From Chryseobacterium gleum (GTDB lineage: Bacteria > Bacteroidota > Bacteroidia > Flavobacteriales_D > Sanyastnellaceae): 64,000 nt of DNA. Under the pieces are notes generated by a model that ran no database searches, was not told where the DNA came from, and worked only from the letters and a program-made list of their open reading frames with translations. This document shows, piece after piece, positions 35,224-44,144 of this stretch. The translations under genes and the position numbers were made by a program. Each line of letters opens with the position of its first letter. Within the stretch, counting starts at the first letter, position 1. The stretch is taken from assembly GCA_945881835.1 (NCBI GenBank), contig CAMCVP010000009.1, positions 1 to 64,000 of the forward strand. The letters are read 5' to 3'.

Positions 35224-36237
35224 ATGAGTAAAATTAAATTTGCGGTTATAGGCGCTGGGCACATTGGTAAGCGTCATGCTGAAATGGTTCAACGCAACGA
35301 ACAGACAGAATTGTCTGCCATGTGCGACGTTCGTTCACGCGAGGAATGCGGTGTTGCAGAGGATATTCATTTTTATCACTCTCCAGAAGATATGTTGGAG
35401 AATGAAGAGGTAGATGTTGTCTGTATTTGTACACCGAACGGTCTTCATGCCCAGCATGCCTTACTTGCATTGAAAGCAGGAAAGCACGTCGTTGTGGAAA
35501 AGCCAATGGCTTTGAATAAGGCCGATGGAGAGAAAATTATTTTTGAAGCACTTCGCGCAAATAAGCAGGTGTTCTGCGTAATGCAAAACCGATACAGTCC
35601 GCCAAGTGTTTGGATGAAAGAGCTTGTTCAATCGGGTATTTTAGGGAAAATATACATGGTGAACATTGATCTTTTCTGGAACAGAGACGATCGCTATTAC
35701 AAGAAAGGCGGTTGGAAAGGAACGCAAGATTTAGACGGAGGAACTTTGTTCACGCAGTTTTCTCACTTCATTGATATTATGTATTGGTTGTTCGGAGATA
35801 TAGACAACATTCAAGCAAGACTTCACGATTTCAATCACGCGCATTCAACTGAGTTTGAAGACTCGGGAATTGTAATGTTCGATTTGGTTGAAGGTGGAAT
35901 GGGTTCAATTAATTTCTCTACTGCTGTAAGCGGTGTGAACTACGAAAGTAGTTTGACGGTTGTTGCTGAAAAGGGTACGGTGAAAATTGGCGGACAATAC
36001 ATGAACGAAGTTGCGTATTGCCAAATTGAAAATTACACCAGGCCTGTTTTGGCGGAAGGAAATCCGGCGAACGACTATGGTCATTACAAGGGCAGTGCAG
36101 CGAATCATGTGTATATTATACAAAACGTCGTGGACGCTATAAGCGGTGTTTCCAACATTACAACCAACGCCTTGGAAGGATTGAAGGTAGTTGAGATTAT
36201 TGAGCGAATTTATTCCGCTGCGAAAACCAACGGTTAA
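35224..36237 (+). CDS. Gfo/Idh/MocA-family oxidoreductase, probably nucleotide-sugar dehydrogenase
   Basis: 337 aa NAD(P)-dependent enzyme. Rossmann motif GAGHIGKRH near the start, the family EKP motif at 92-94 (VVVEKPMALNK), and a C-terminal alpha/beta substrate domain with GGTLFTQFSHFIDIMYWLFG. The ending (HYKGSAANHVYIIQNVVDAI) resembles WbpB/WlbA-type UDP-GlcNAcA 3-dehydrogenases, so a role in making an unusual amino sugar for surface polysaccharide is likely. This is supported by the Wzx, GT4 and acyltransferase-like genes directly downstream. The exact substrate is an inference. Confidence 0.88.
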   Translation: MSKIKFAVIGAGHIGKRHAEMVQRNEQTELSAMCDVRSREECGVAEDIHFYHSPEDMLENEEVDVVCICTPNGLHAQHALLALKAGKHVVVEKPMALNKADGEKIIFEALRANKQVFCVMQNRYSPPSVWMKELVQSGILGKIYMVNIDLFWNRDDRYYKKGGWKGTQDLDGGTLFTQFSHFIDIMYWLFGDIDNIQARLHDFNHAHSTEFEDSGIVMFDLVEGGMGSINFSTAVSGVNYESSLTVVAEKGTVKIGGQYMNEVAYCQIENYTRPVLAEGNPANDYGHYKGSAANHVYIIQNVVDAISGVSNITTNALEGLKVVEIIERIYSAAKTNG

Positions 36238-36245
36238 TTCATTTC

Positions 36246-37550
36246 ATGAAGTACAGCGTATCCGAACAATTCACGAAGTTCATGCGAGCGGAATACATTA
36301 AGAATGTATTCACGCTTATGGCAGGAACCGTAATTGGTCAGGCTTTGGTTTTTGTGTTAGCTCCATTTATTACTCGTCTATTTACTCCCGAAGATTTTAC
36401 GCTTCTTGAGCAATACACCATGATTATCACCGTGCTCTCTGTTGTGGTAACAGGAAAGTACGAGTTTGCAATTATGCATCCGAAAGATCAGAACGATGCG
36501 CGACACATAGCAGCGCTCGCCTTGAAGGTAGCCTTCTACTCGTGCGTTGTGCTCTCTGTCTTTATATTGTTCTTTGCCCGCGATGTGTCTTATTGGTTAA
36601 TGAATGAACCCATTGCTATTTATCTCTGGACGATACCCATTGTTTTATTCTTCACAGCTGTCTTTAACGTTTTCAATTATTGGTTCTCTCGATTGAAACA
36701 ATACAAGGTTGCAGCAAATTCAAAAGTCTTGTCAGCGGTTTCCTCCGAGCCCATTAAGATTGCAACGGGCTTTGGCGGATGGAATGCCTCAGGTTTGATT
36801 TTCTCAACCGTAATAGGATCAATTGCAGCAGGTGCTTATGCTTTTTGGAAATTCTTGAAGTCTGAACCGGAAGGTTTGAAAAATCTTTCCAATGAAAGAA
36901 TGAAAGCCTTGGCTGCATTGCACAAAGATTACCCCATGTTTAGTATTTGGGGCAGCGTCTTGAATCGCTTGGCGCAATGGGCACACGTCGGAATATTCAC
37001 GTTGTATTATGGTTTGGTTGCTGTTGGTTTCATGGCCTTGTGCAGAAGAATTTTTATGGCGCCTTTGAATGTGGTAAGCAACTCTTATTCGCAAGTTTTC
37101 TTCCAACGCATCTCCGAAATTGAAGATCCAAAGGAATTGCGCGCGCTGTATTACAAGGTGCTCTTTCGTTTTTTAATCGCAGCAGGCGGAATGATTTTCA
37201 TTGTGCAAATGCTTCCAGGAAACACAATGGGATTTATTTTCGGTGAGGCTTGGGGAAATTCATTCATGTATTTGAAGTACTTGATTTATTGGTTCGCATT
37301 GAACTTCGTTACTTCTTCATTGGCTTTCATTACCTACAGAATTAATATGCAACGTGTGGGATTGTTTTTAGATGCGCTGCACTTTGTTTTGGCGATTCTT
37401 GCCGTGTATTTAGCGCACAGTTGGGGAATGAATGAAATAGAGGCTACGAAGTTTTTGGTGATTTCAAAAGTGATTTATTTTTCATTTAATATTCTCGTAG
37501 TGCTGTTTTTCTTGGAGCGCTATGCACGAAAGAACCAAGTGAAAGCATGA
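36246..37550 (+). CDS. Wzx-like polysaccharide flippase
   Basis: 434 aa with about 12 hydrophobic segments in the pattern of the MATE/MOP polysaccharide-export family. N-terminal VFTLMAGTVIGQALVFVLAP and FITRLFTPEDFTLLEQY are typical Wzx features. It probably flips undecaprenyl-linked oligosaccharide across the inner membrane. It starts 8 bp after the oxidoreductase gene, and its stop overlaps the GT4 start by 4 bp. Confidence 0.87.
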   Translation: MKYSVSEQFTKFMRAEYIKNVFTLMAGTVIGQALVFVLAPFITRLFTPEDFTLLEQYTMIITVLSVVVTGKYEFAIMHPKDQNDARHIAALALKVAFYSCVVLSVFILFFARDVSYWLMNEPIAIYLWTIPIVLFFTAVFNVFNYWFSRLKQYKVAANSKVLSAVSSEPIKIATGFGGWNASGLIFSTVIGSIAAGAYAFWKFLKSEPEGLKNLSNERMKALAALHKDYPMFSIWGSVLNRLAQWAHVGIFTLYYGLVAVGFMALCRRIFMAPLNVVSNSYSQVFFQRISEIEDPKELRALYYKVLFRFLIAAGGMIFIVQMLPGNTMGFIFGEAWGNSFMYLKYLIYWFALNFVTSSLAFITYRINMQRVGLFLDALHFVLAILAVYLAHSWGMNEIEATKFLVISKVIYFSFNILVVLFFLERYARKNQVKA

Positions 37551-38686
37551 AAATAATTTCGCTGCTCGTTACGAATTTTAAAAACGACAATCGGGTTTGC
37601 CGGATGGCAAAAACGCTTTCGACGAACGGATTTCCAACGACTGTCGTTGCTTGGAAGAAGGGAGATGTTTTGGCTGAAGAGAATTTCAATGGAGTGGAAG
37701 TGAAGCGAATTACAGTGAAGTCTGACCGTTGGAAACGCTCGAATATTTTTGTTGGCGCCGTTCAATATTTTGAATTCGCATTTCTAGCGGTGAAGCATTA
37801 TCGTAAAGTAGACGCTTGGCATTGCAACGATTACGAAGCGTTTGTAATTGGTGTTCTTGCAAAAATTTCTCGACCAAAATTGAAGTTGGTTTACGACTGT
37901 CATGAGTTGGAATCGCATAGAAACGGGAAAGGAGCGTTTATGCGCTTCGCTATTCGAACAATTGAAAAATTGTTTATTCCATGGACGGAATTGGTAATTA
38001 CCGTGAGTCCTTCCATTCAAGAATTTTATAAAAAGAAATACAACTTATCCTTCGTTGCATTGGTTCGAAATCTTCCGAACGAAATGCAAGTCTCACATTG
38101 GAATACCTTGCGTGAAAAACTCAATTTGAAGGACGGTCAAAGAGTTTTTCTTTATCAAGGCATGTTAGGAAAGGGAAGGGGCATTGAAGTTTTATTAAAC
38201 GCTTTTGAGTCAAGAAAAACAACAGATGCCGTAATCGTATTCATGGGATTTGGTGCATTGAAGGAACAGATTGAAGCTTTTGCTGCACGCAATAAAAACA
38301 TATTTTTTGTCCCGGCCGTTTCTTACGCCGAGATACCGTTGTACACTGGAAGCGCAGATGTTGGCGTAAATTCAGTAGAGCCAACCTGTTTAAGTTACAA
38401 GTATTCGCTTCCAAATAAATTGTTCGAGTACATTCAATCTGAAATTCCTGTTCTTACGAATCCGCTGCCCGATTGCGCAGCCTTGGTGAATGAATATAAG
38501 GTTGGAAGGGTAATCCCGGTTTGGAATGCAGACGCGATTAATGAAGTTGTAAATGACCTGTTGAAGGAAGATTTAAGCGTGTACCAACCTCATTTGAAAT
38601 CGGCTAAGAAAATTTTGAATTGGGAAGTTGAAGAACAAGTCTTAATTTCAGCATATAAATCAATTCCGGATGCAAGTAGTCGTTGA
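37547..38686 (+). CDS. Family 4 glycosyltransferase
   Basis: 379 aa GT-B enzyme. N-terminal domain with KNDNRVCRMAKTLSTNGF and CHELESHRNGKG; the C-terminal donor domain has FLYQGMLGKGRGIEVLLNAF and the E-x7-E-type region (NSVEPTCLSYKYSLPNKLFE). Retaining sugar transfer is expected. It overlaps wzx by 4 bp and the next gene by 17 bp, showing tight coupling within the polysaccharide block. Confidence 0.9.
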   Translation: MKIISLLVTNFKNDNRVCRMAKTLSTNGFPTTVVAWKKGDVLAEENFNGVEVKRITVKSDRWKRSNIFVGAVQYFEFAFLAVKHYRKVDAWHCNDYEAFVIGVLAKISRPKLKLVYDCHELESHRNGKGAFMRFAIRTIEKLFIPWTELVITVSPSIQEFYKKKYNLSFVALVRNLPNEMQVSHWNTLREKLNLKDGQRVFLYQGMLGKGRGIEVLLNAFESRKTTDAVIVFMGFGALKEQIEAFAARNKNIFFVPAVSYAEIPLYTGSADVGVNSVEPTCLSYKYSLPNKLFEYIQSEIPVLTNPLPDCAALVNEYKVGRVIPVWNADAINEVVNDLLKEDLSVYQPHLKSAKKILNWEVEEQVLISAYKSIPDASSR

Positions 38687-39563
38687 GTCTTCATCAGCAG
38701 CATTGGCCCAATGGCAGAAAAAGGGGTTTCCTGTTTTCTTGTGTGAGGCATACGGCTCAGAATTGCTACTATTGAAGTTCGTGGAAGATGCAGAGGTGAT
38801 TGCAGTGATGTGGGCGTGGGAATCTGGAAAGAAGTTGATGAACAGTCTCATTACACCGCCCTTCTCTCCGAATTGTTGGCTCACATTTTTGACCGATTAC
38901 GACAAGCCTGCAACCAAGCGTGCGAAGGAGAAAGAAGTTCAAAAGGCTTTGCTTGCTTTTGTTGGAAATGGAAAGTGGGGTTATTGGAAGTTTGATTTTC
39001 CTGTTGAGTTTACCGATTTTCAGGAAGCCATTTGGAAAGGAACCTTTCCAAAAACGAAATACACGTATCGCATTTTAGACTTGAATAGTTGGGAAGAGAA
39101 GATCGATTCAAAACTTCGAAACAAGTTGAAGCGCTTTTCAGAATTTACATTTGAAGTTAGGCCTTTCGCTGAAGATGAAATGAAATTGTTTATGGCCTCA
39201 AGTGCAGCGAAAGGAGTGGCTCATGAACAATTGCTTTCGAAGTTTAATTCGTTGAATTCAGTTTCTGCCTTCACTGTTATTGCTGAAGCGGGGCAATATC
39301 AAGCATTCTGTGCAATTGTAGACGAAGTCTGTTATTATTTGGTTTCTAGTAATGCCAAGAACGACAATGCTCTTTCAGCGTGTGGAGTAAAGTTTTGTAT
39401 TGAAGAAAGTATCCGAAGAGGGTGTTTGTCTTTCGATTTCGAAGGGTCTATGATTCCGGAAATTGAAGTGTTTTTTAGATCTTTTGGCGGCGACTTGCTT
39501 CCTTATTTTTCAATTGAGGGAGGAAGAGGAATAGCGTATTTTCTTCGGAAATTAATCAAATAA
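38670..39563 (+). CDS. GNAT/FemAB-like acyltransferase-related protein
   Basis: 297 aa, soluble. The C-terminal half (about 165-285) has a GNAT-like pattern, with LRNKLKRFSEF, AFCAIVDEVCYYLVSSNA and the ending FDFEGSMIPEIEVFFRSFGG, as in Bacteroidota proteins placed near the BioF2-like/Acetyltransf_6 group. It may acylate a sugar or amino sugar made by the upstream enzymes. Function is uncertain. It overlaps the GT4 gene by 17 bp and ends the block at a strong terminator. Confidence 0.75.
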   Translation: MQVVVESSSAALAQWQKKGFPVFLCEAYGSELLLLKFVEDAEVIAVMWAWESGKKLMNSLITPPFSPNCWLTFLTDYDKPATKRAKEKEVQKALLAFVGNGKWGYWKFDFPVEFTDFQEAIWKGTFPKTKYTYRILDLNSWEEKIDSKLRNKLKRFSEFTFEVRPFAEDEMKLFMASSAAKGVAHEQLLSKFNSLNSVSAFTVIAEAGQYQAFCAIVDEVCYYLVSSNAKNDNALSACGVKFCIEESIRRGCLSFDFEGSMIPEIEVFFRSFGGDLLPYFSIEGGRGIAYFLRKLIK

Positions 39564-39588
39564 AAAAGCCATCCGAAGATGGCTTTTT
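39562..39588. terminator. Bidirectional terminator after the polysaccharide block
   Basis: AAAAAGCCATC (39563-39573) pairs perfectly with GATGGCTTTTT (39578-39588) around a CGAA tetraloop; it serves the + strand block and the convergent TPR-like gene. Confidence 0.92.
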
Positions 39589-39605
39589 ATTCAATGTGAA
39601 AAATA

Positions 39606-40322
39606 TTAATTCGCGTATTGCGAGTAAGTCACTTGATATTCTTTGTCTTCCATGAACCACTCTTTTCCTAACTCCAACCAAGCTTTCGCTTCGGCAGAAT
39701 TTCCTTCGATGTAGAGTTTTTCAGAATAATAGATGATTGCGTTTTTCAACAAATCTTTTTGACCTTTAACTTCAACCGAGCAGGTTTTGTCGGTTAAAAG
39801 TTTCTTCGCAGTCTTATAAGCGTTTTCCGCTTCTTTCTTTTGCTTCGCTCCTTGGAATGAAACCCCAAGCATAATCCACGCACCCGCGTCGTTCGCGTCC
39901 CAGTCAATTAGGTTATCGTAAAGCGTTTTGCTTTTGGTGTACTTCATTGCATCTAACATAACTTCAGCTTCGCTTATAGCCGTGTTGCGCAATTCAGTGA
40001 AGTAGTCTTCGTGCTCTGCGTAAAACGTTTTGTTCTTGTCTTTAGAGGCATATTTAGATGCGTACTTGTAACAATCTTTTCCCGCAGTAGGAAACTTCTC
40101 TTTGAATTCATCGCGCTTCGACATTTCAAAATAGCAGCGGCTCATGAATAAATAAGGAAGAGGGTCTTTTTTTGTCTTTTCGTTTAGGGTGTATTTCTCT
40201 GCTTTGTACAAGCACTTTTCGTATTTCTCATCTACGAACATAGCAAGCAAATCGGGGTATTCTGTTTGAGCGAAGCCTTTCAGTGAGCCGATTAGAAAGA
40301 CGAATAACAATAATTTTTTCAT
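39606..40322 (-). CDS. Secreted TPR-like protein of unknown function
   Basis: 238 aa with signal peptide MKKLLLFVFLIGSLKGFA/Q. The mature protein is helical with TPR-like spacing (e.g. DPLPYLFMSRCYFEMSKRDEF; DAGAWIMLGVSFQGAKQKKEAENAYKTAKK; NAIIYYSEKLYIEGNSAEAKAWLELGKEW). It is probably a periplasmic or envelope scaffold; no enzyme motif is seen. A near -7 sequence (TGTATTTG on the minus strand) lies about 20 nt upstream. The 170-bp gap to the next, divergent gene contains only an imperfect hairpin (CATTGA/TCAATG, 40392-40408). Confidence 0.8.
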   Translation of the reverse strand: MKKLLLFVFLIGSLKGFAQTEYPDLLAMFVDEKYEKCLYKAEKYTLNEKTKKDPLPYLFMSRCYFEMSKRDEFKEKFPTAGKDCYKYASKYASKDKNKTFYAEHEDYFTELRNTAISEAEVMLDAMKYTKSKTLYDNLIDWDANDAGAWIMLGVSFQGAKQKKEAENAYKTAKKLLTDKTCSVEVKGQKDLLKNAIIYYSEKLYIEGNSAEAKAWLELGKEWFMEDKEYQVTYSQYAN

Positions 40323-40492
40323 AGGAGTAATTTTTTGGACATAGCCAAATACAATGCCTAAGGTAAGAACAGAATGTATTCAAGCCAAATTCATTGAGAA
40401 ATTCAATGTTTGTTTGAATGAAATTTATGGGGAAACCTTGTGAAATAAAGCATTGAAGTATCTTATCTTCGCGGCTATCTGAATTGAAAATC

Positions 40493-42811
40493 ATGAAGTT
40501 GAAGAATGTCTTTTTTGTATTGGCTCTGTTTGCTGGGTTTGTTGCTCAGGCGCAAGACTGCACCATTCGTGGATTTGTGAAGAGCAAGGAAAAGGGTGAG
40601 CCTGTTATGGCAGCCTTGGTTGCCCTTGAAGGAACCACTGTGGGAACGAATACAGACGAAAATGGTTATTTCAGCTTAACAAAGCTTCTGCCGGGAACGT
40701 ACTATTTGTTCGTGAAGGTGATAAATTATTCTGAATACCGCGATACTATTGTTGTGAAGCAAGGTCAATTGGTTTCAACCAATATTCTTTTGGAATCTGG
40801 GTCTAACATAATGGGCATTTTAGAAATTAACGATCAACGTTCAGAGCAGATCAATAACGTAAATATTTCTTCGGAAACACTTCGTCCAAAGGATTTCAAA
40901 CGTGTTCCTTCTTTTGGCGGACAAACGGATATTGTTCAGGTACTAACTACATTGCCGGGATTTATTTCAACGGGTGACCAAGGCGGACAAGTCTTCGTTC
41001 GTGGAGGAAGTCCAGTTCAGAATAAGGTTGTGTTAGACGGAATGATTGTCTACAATCCGTTTCACAGTATTGGTTTGTTTTCTGTTTTCGATACAGATAT
41101 TATTTCGAATGCCGACGTTTACACAGGCGGATTCGGCGCGCAATTCGGAGGAAGAATTTCTTCCGTTATTGATATCACAACGCGCGATGGAAATAAGAAA
41201 GGCCATGACGGGAAGATAGGTTTCAGTCCGTTTGGCGGCAAAATTCAATTGGAAGGGCCATTGAAAAAGTTAACGAAAAGTGGAAGTGGCATTTCTTACA
41301 TTCTGAGTGCAAAGAACAGCTACTTGGACAAGACTTCTCCGCAGGTTTATCCGTTCGTGAACGACGGAAACGGTCTGCCATTTAGCTACACCGATTTATA
41401 CGGAAAATTATCTTTTGGCGGGTCGAACGGTAGTAAGTTCAACCTATTCGGATTTTCATTCGACGATAAAGTAACGAAGTATCAAGCTTTATCGAATTTG
41501 AATTGGAAGAACGTTGGCGCGGGCGGAAACTTTGTGGTTGTTCCAACCAGTTCTCCGGTTTTAATCAACGGAAATTTCGCATGGAGCAAGTATAATATTT
41601 TGTTGGAAGAAGAAACAGTAGCAGACCGTAAGAGTGGAATTACATCGTTTAATTTCGGATTGGATTTCAACTACAGCGTAGGTAAAGATGCGATTAAGTA
41701 TGGAGTGGAAGTGGTTGGTTTTTCTACCAACTACAACACGTTCAATCCTCTTGGTGTTCGTATAGATCTAGAGCAAAACACCACCGAGCTGAATGGTTTT
41801 TTCTCTTATAAAATCAATCGTAAGAAGTTAATTGTTGAGCCAGGTTTCCGTATGCAATATTACAGTTCTCTTTCAGCCGTGTCGCCTGAACCGCGTATAG
41901 GTATTAAGTATAAGGCTACGGAGCGCTTGCGTCTGAAGACCGCTGCAGGATTGTATTCGCAAAACCTTATGGCTACCAACAGCGATAGAGATATAGTGAA
42001 TTTGTTCTACGGGTTTTTAGCTAGCCCAGATGAAATTCAAAACACAATGACTATGCCTGATGGTGAAGTTCGTGACATTGCGAATTCACTACAGAAAGCA
42101 TCGCACTTGGTTACCGGTTTCGAATTCGATATTACCGATGAGTTGAATTTAAACGTGGAAGGTTATTTGAGAAACTTCAAGCAAGTAACGAACACCAACA
42201 GAAACAAGATTTTTCCAGACGACGCAGACAATCAAGATAAGCCAGAATTACTTCGTAAAGATTTCATTTTGGAAAGTGGATTCGCCAAGGGTATTGATGT
42301 GGTGTTGAAGTATGCGACCAAGCATTCGAACATCAATGTGGTTTATTCGATTATGAATGTAGATCGTTGGGATGGATTGCGCTGGTATGACCCTGTATTC
42401 GACCGTAGACACAATGTGAACGTTGTTGCATCTCATTCTTGGGGTAAGAACGACAGTTGGGAAGTAAGTGCGCGTTGGAACTTAGGTAGTGGACTTCCTT
42501 TCACACAGACGCAAGGGGGTTATGAGCCACCGACATTGAGCGGAGGTATTTCAACGGATTACATTTACACGAACTCGAATACACTAGGCATTCAATATGC
42601 TCCTTTGAATGAAGGAAGATTACCGTGGTACCACAGAATGGACGCGAACATTCGTAAGACATACAAGTGGGAGAAATCTACTTTAGAGTTAAATCTTGGT
42701 TTAACAAATGCCTACAACAGAGCGAACGTATTTTACATTGACCGTGTAACTTCTAAACGTGTGGATCAACTTCCAATGCTTCCGTCTATTGGCCTTGAGA
42801 TGTCGTTCTAG
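40493..42811 (+). CDS. TonB-dependent receptor with carboxypeptidase-regulatory-like domain
   Basis: 772 aa from the ATG at 40493; an upstream in-frame TTG adds three residues. Signal peptide (MKLKNVFFVLALFAGFVAQA/Q), then a CarboxypepD_reg-like Ig domain (about 22-105, GFVKSKEKGEPVMAALVALE), a plug domain (about 130-250, FVRGGSPVQNKVVLDGMIVY, FGAQFGGRISSVIDITTRDG) and a 22-strand-type barrel ending in PSIGLEMSF with the terminal Phe. Such receptors import bulky ligands across the outer membrane. No SusD partner is adjacent, so a SusCD glycan system is unlikely. Its stop codon shares the palindrome CTAG with the convergent EamA gene's stop. Confidence 0.93.
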   Translation: MKLKNVFFVLALFAGFVAQAQDCTIRGFVKSKEKGEPVMAALVALEGTTVGTNTDENGYFSLTKLLPGTYYLFVKVINYSEYRDTIVVKQGQLVSTNILLESGSNIMGILEINDQRSEQINNVNISSETLRPKDFKRVPSFGGQTDIVQVLTTLPGFISTGDQGGQVFVRGGSPVQNKVVLDGMIVYNPFHSIGLFSVFDTDIISNADVYTGGFGAQFGGRISSVIDITTRDGNKKGHDGKIGFSPFGGKIQLEGPLKKLTKSGSGISYILSAKNSYLDKTSPQVYPFVNDGNGLPFSYTDLYGKLSFGGSNGSKFNLFGFSFDDKVTKYQALSNLNWKNVGAGGNFVVVPTSSPVLINGNFAWSKYNILLEEETVADRKSGITSFNFGLDFNYSVGKDAIKYGVEVVGFSTNYNTFNPLGVRIDLEQNTTELNGFFSYKINRKKLIVEPGFRMQYYSSLSAVSPEPRIGIKYKATERLRLKTAAGLYSQNLMATNSDRDIVNLFYGFLASPDEIQNTMTMPDGEVRDIANSLQKASHLVTGFEFDITDELNLNVEGYLRNFKQVTNTNRNKIFPDDADNQDKPELLRKDFILESGFAKGIDVVLKYATKHSNINVVYSIMNVDRWDGLRWYDPVFDRRHNVNVVASHSWGKNDSWEVSARWNLGSGLPFTQTQGGYEPPTLSGGISTDYIYTNSNTLGIQYAPLNEGRLPWYHRMDANIRKTYKWEKSTLELNLGLTNAYNRANVFYIDRVTSKRVDQLPMLPSIGLEMSF

Positions 42812-43713
42812 TCGTTTCGTTTTCCAACCAAATAAACCCCTGCGAAAATGAGCAGGGCGAAGAGAATTTTCTCTACCGTGATACTAGCGGTGTGATCTTG
42901 ATTTCCTATTCCAGCAAACAAAAAAGCAAACACTCCGGCCAACAATGGTTGAAGATAAATGTATGCGCTAGTAACTGTCGGAGATACTTTGCTCAGCGCA
43001 TAGATGTTCAGTAAATAGGTGAGGAAGGTTACCGCGACAATGATAAATGCGAGACTCATCCAATGCAACGGTGTGAGTGTACTCCACGCAATAGCGCTTG
43101 CATCTGAATATCCGATTGGCAAGATGAAAATTAGTCCGCAAGCGAAGACCCAAGTTACTGCCGTAATGGGTTTGTACTTTTTCATGAGCCTAGGCGCAGT
43201 GGTTAAATACAGTCCGTATGAAAGGGAGTTGATTAAAATATAAAGATCTCCCCGAAGGTAGTCGGCGCTCGCTTCGAATGGAGCGCGCAGAAGAATAATT
43301 CCCAAGGCTCCAATGGAGCCAAGCAAAATACCAGAGGCAGTCATAAGCGAAGGCCATTTTCTTTTTCCAACAAAATAAAGAATGGCCACCAAAATGGGAT
43401 TGGTGCACATGATAATGGAAGCATTCACCGGTGTAGTCAGAGACAGCCCATTGAAGAAAAACAATTGGTTGGTAGCAACGCCCGTTAATCCGCAAAAAAG
43501 GAAAAGGGGAATGTCGCGCAATTTAGGAATCTCCAAAAACTTGAAAGAAACCAAAAAGAAGAGTACTAAAGCTCCCGAAACCCTAAGAACAATGAACGCA
43601 TTAGGACCAATGGGATTGGGCATGACCCATTTAGCAATGAGGTAGTTCGCGCTATAAATGAGCGCAACTGCGAGCAAGGCTAGATGAGCACCAACATTCT
43701 TGTTATTTGCCAC
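42808..43713 (-). CDS. EamA/DMT-family transporter
   Basis: 301 aa with ten hydrophobic segments in two EamA repeats (about 8-145 and 155-295), as in RhaT/YdcZ-like metabolite exporters. The start is GTG (43713-43711), four bases after a TAATTTTG box that includes the stop codon of the upstream ArsC/Spx-like gene. The substrate cannot be read from sequence. Its stop overlaps the TonB receptor stop by 4 bp. Confidence 0.9.
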   Translation of the reverse strand: MANNKNVGAHLALLAVALIYSANYLIAKWVMPNPIGPNAFIVLRVSGALVLFFLVSFKFLEIPKLRDIPLFLFCGLTGVATNQLFFFNGLSLTTPVNASIIMCTNPILVAILYFVGKRKWPSLMTASGILLGSIGALGIILLRAPFEASADYLRGDLYILINSLSYGLYLTTAPRLMKKYKPITAVTWVFACGLIFILPIGYSDASAIAWSTLTPLHWMSLAFIIVAVTFLTYLLNIYALSKVSPTVTSAYIYLQPLLAGVFAFLFAGIGNQDHTASITVEKILFALLIFAGVYLVGKRND

Positions 43714-43717
43714 GGGG

Positions 43718-43725
43718 CAAAATTA
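43718..43725 (-). promoter_or_regulatory. -7 box TAATTTTG, EamA gene
   Basis: Exact TAnnTTTG match on the minus strand. Its first three bases are the TAA stop of the ArsC/Spx-like gene, and four bases (CCCC) separate it from the GTG start at 43713. Confidence 0.55.
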
Positions 43726-44082
43726 TTTCTTTTGAAGAAAAGCCTTCGCGGCTGCTACCACTTTCGGCGCGTTGCCAATGAAGATTTGATCGTTGAAGAT
43801 CAAAACTGGACGCTTCAAGAAGGTGTATTCTTTTAAAATGTATTTTTTATATTCCTTTTCAGAAAGTGTCTTCTCATTCAAACCTAGTTCACGATACTTC
43901 AATGCGCGACGGCTAAAAAGCGCTTCATAGCTTCCCGCTAGGGCGTGCATTTCCGTGAGTTGCTCCTCAGTAATTGAAGAGGTCTTAATGTCTTGAAGTT
44001 CTGTTCCTTTCGGAAGTGGGCTTAGCTCGTTGATGATGTTTTGGCAAGTGCCGCAATTGGCAAGATGATATATTTTTTTCAT
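43723..44082 (-). CDS. ArsC/Spx-family thioredoxin-fold protein
   Basis: 119 aa from the ATG at 44082; an in-frame start at 44130 would add 16 residues lacking homology. MKKIYHLANCGTCQNIINEL carries the redox CxxC (Cys10, Cys13), and the RRALKYRELGL and LKRPVLIFNDQIFIGN segments match arsenate reductase/Spx relatives. True arsenate reductase activity usually needs a Cys-x5-Arg arrangement; here the CxxC form is closer to Spx or YffB-like proteins, so I do not call it ArsC. It lies between purN and the EamA gene. Confidence 0.85.
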   Translation of the reverse strand: MKKIYHLANCGTCQNIINELSPLPKGTELQDIKTSSITEEQLTEMHALAGSYEALFSRRALKYRELGLNEKTLSEKEYKKYILKEYTFLKRPVLIFNDQIFIGNAPKVVAAAKAFLQKK

Positions 44083-44144
44083 ATTGAAGTTGGGGTGAAT
44101 GGCAAATTGTACAGCGAAATTACACTCCAAGGGGGTGTAACAAA

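Noticed and set aside
40392-40408. CATTGA/TCAATG hairpin in the 170-bp gap before the TonB receptor gene
   Set aside because: Short, AT-rich, with no T tract and no known operator match.
43723-44082. Calling the thioredoxin-fold protein an arsenate reductase
   Set aside because: It has CxxC like Spx/YffB relatives, and no ars operon genes are nearby.
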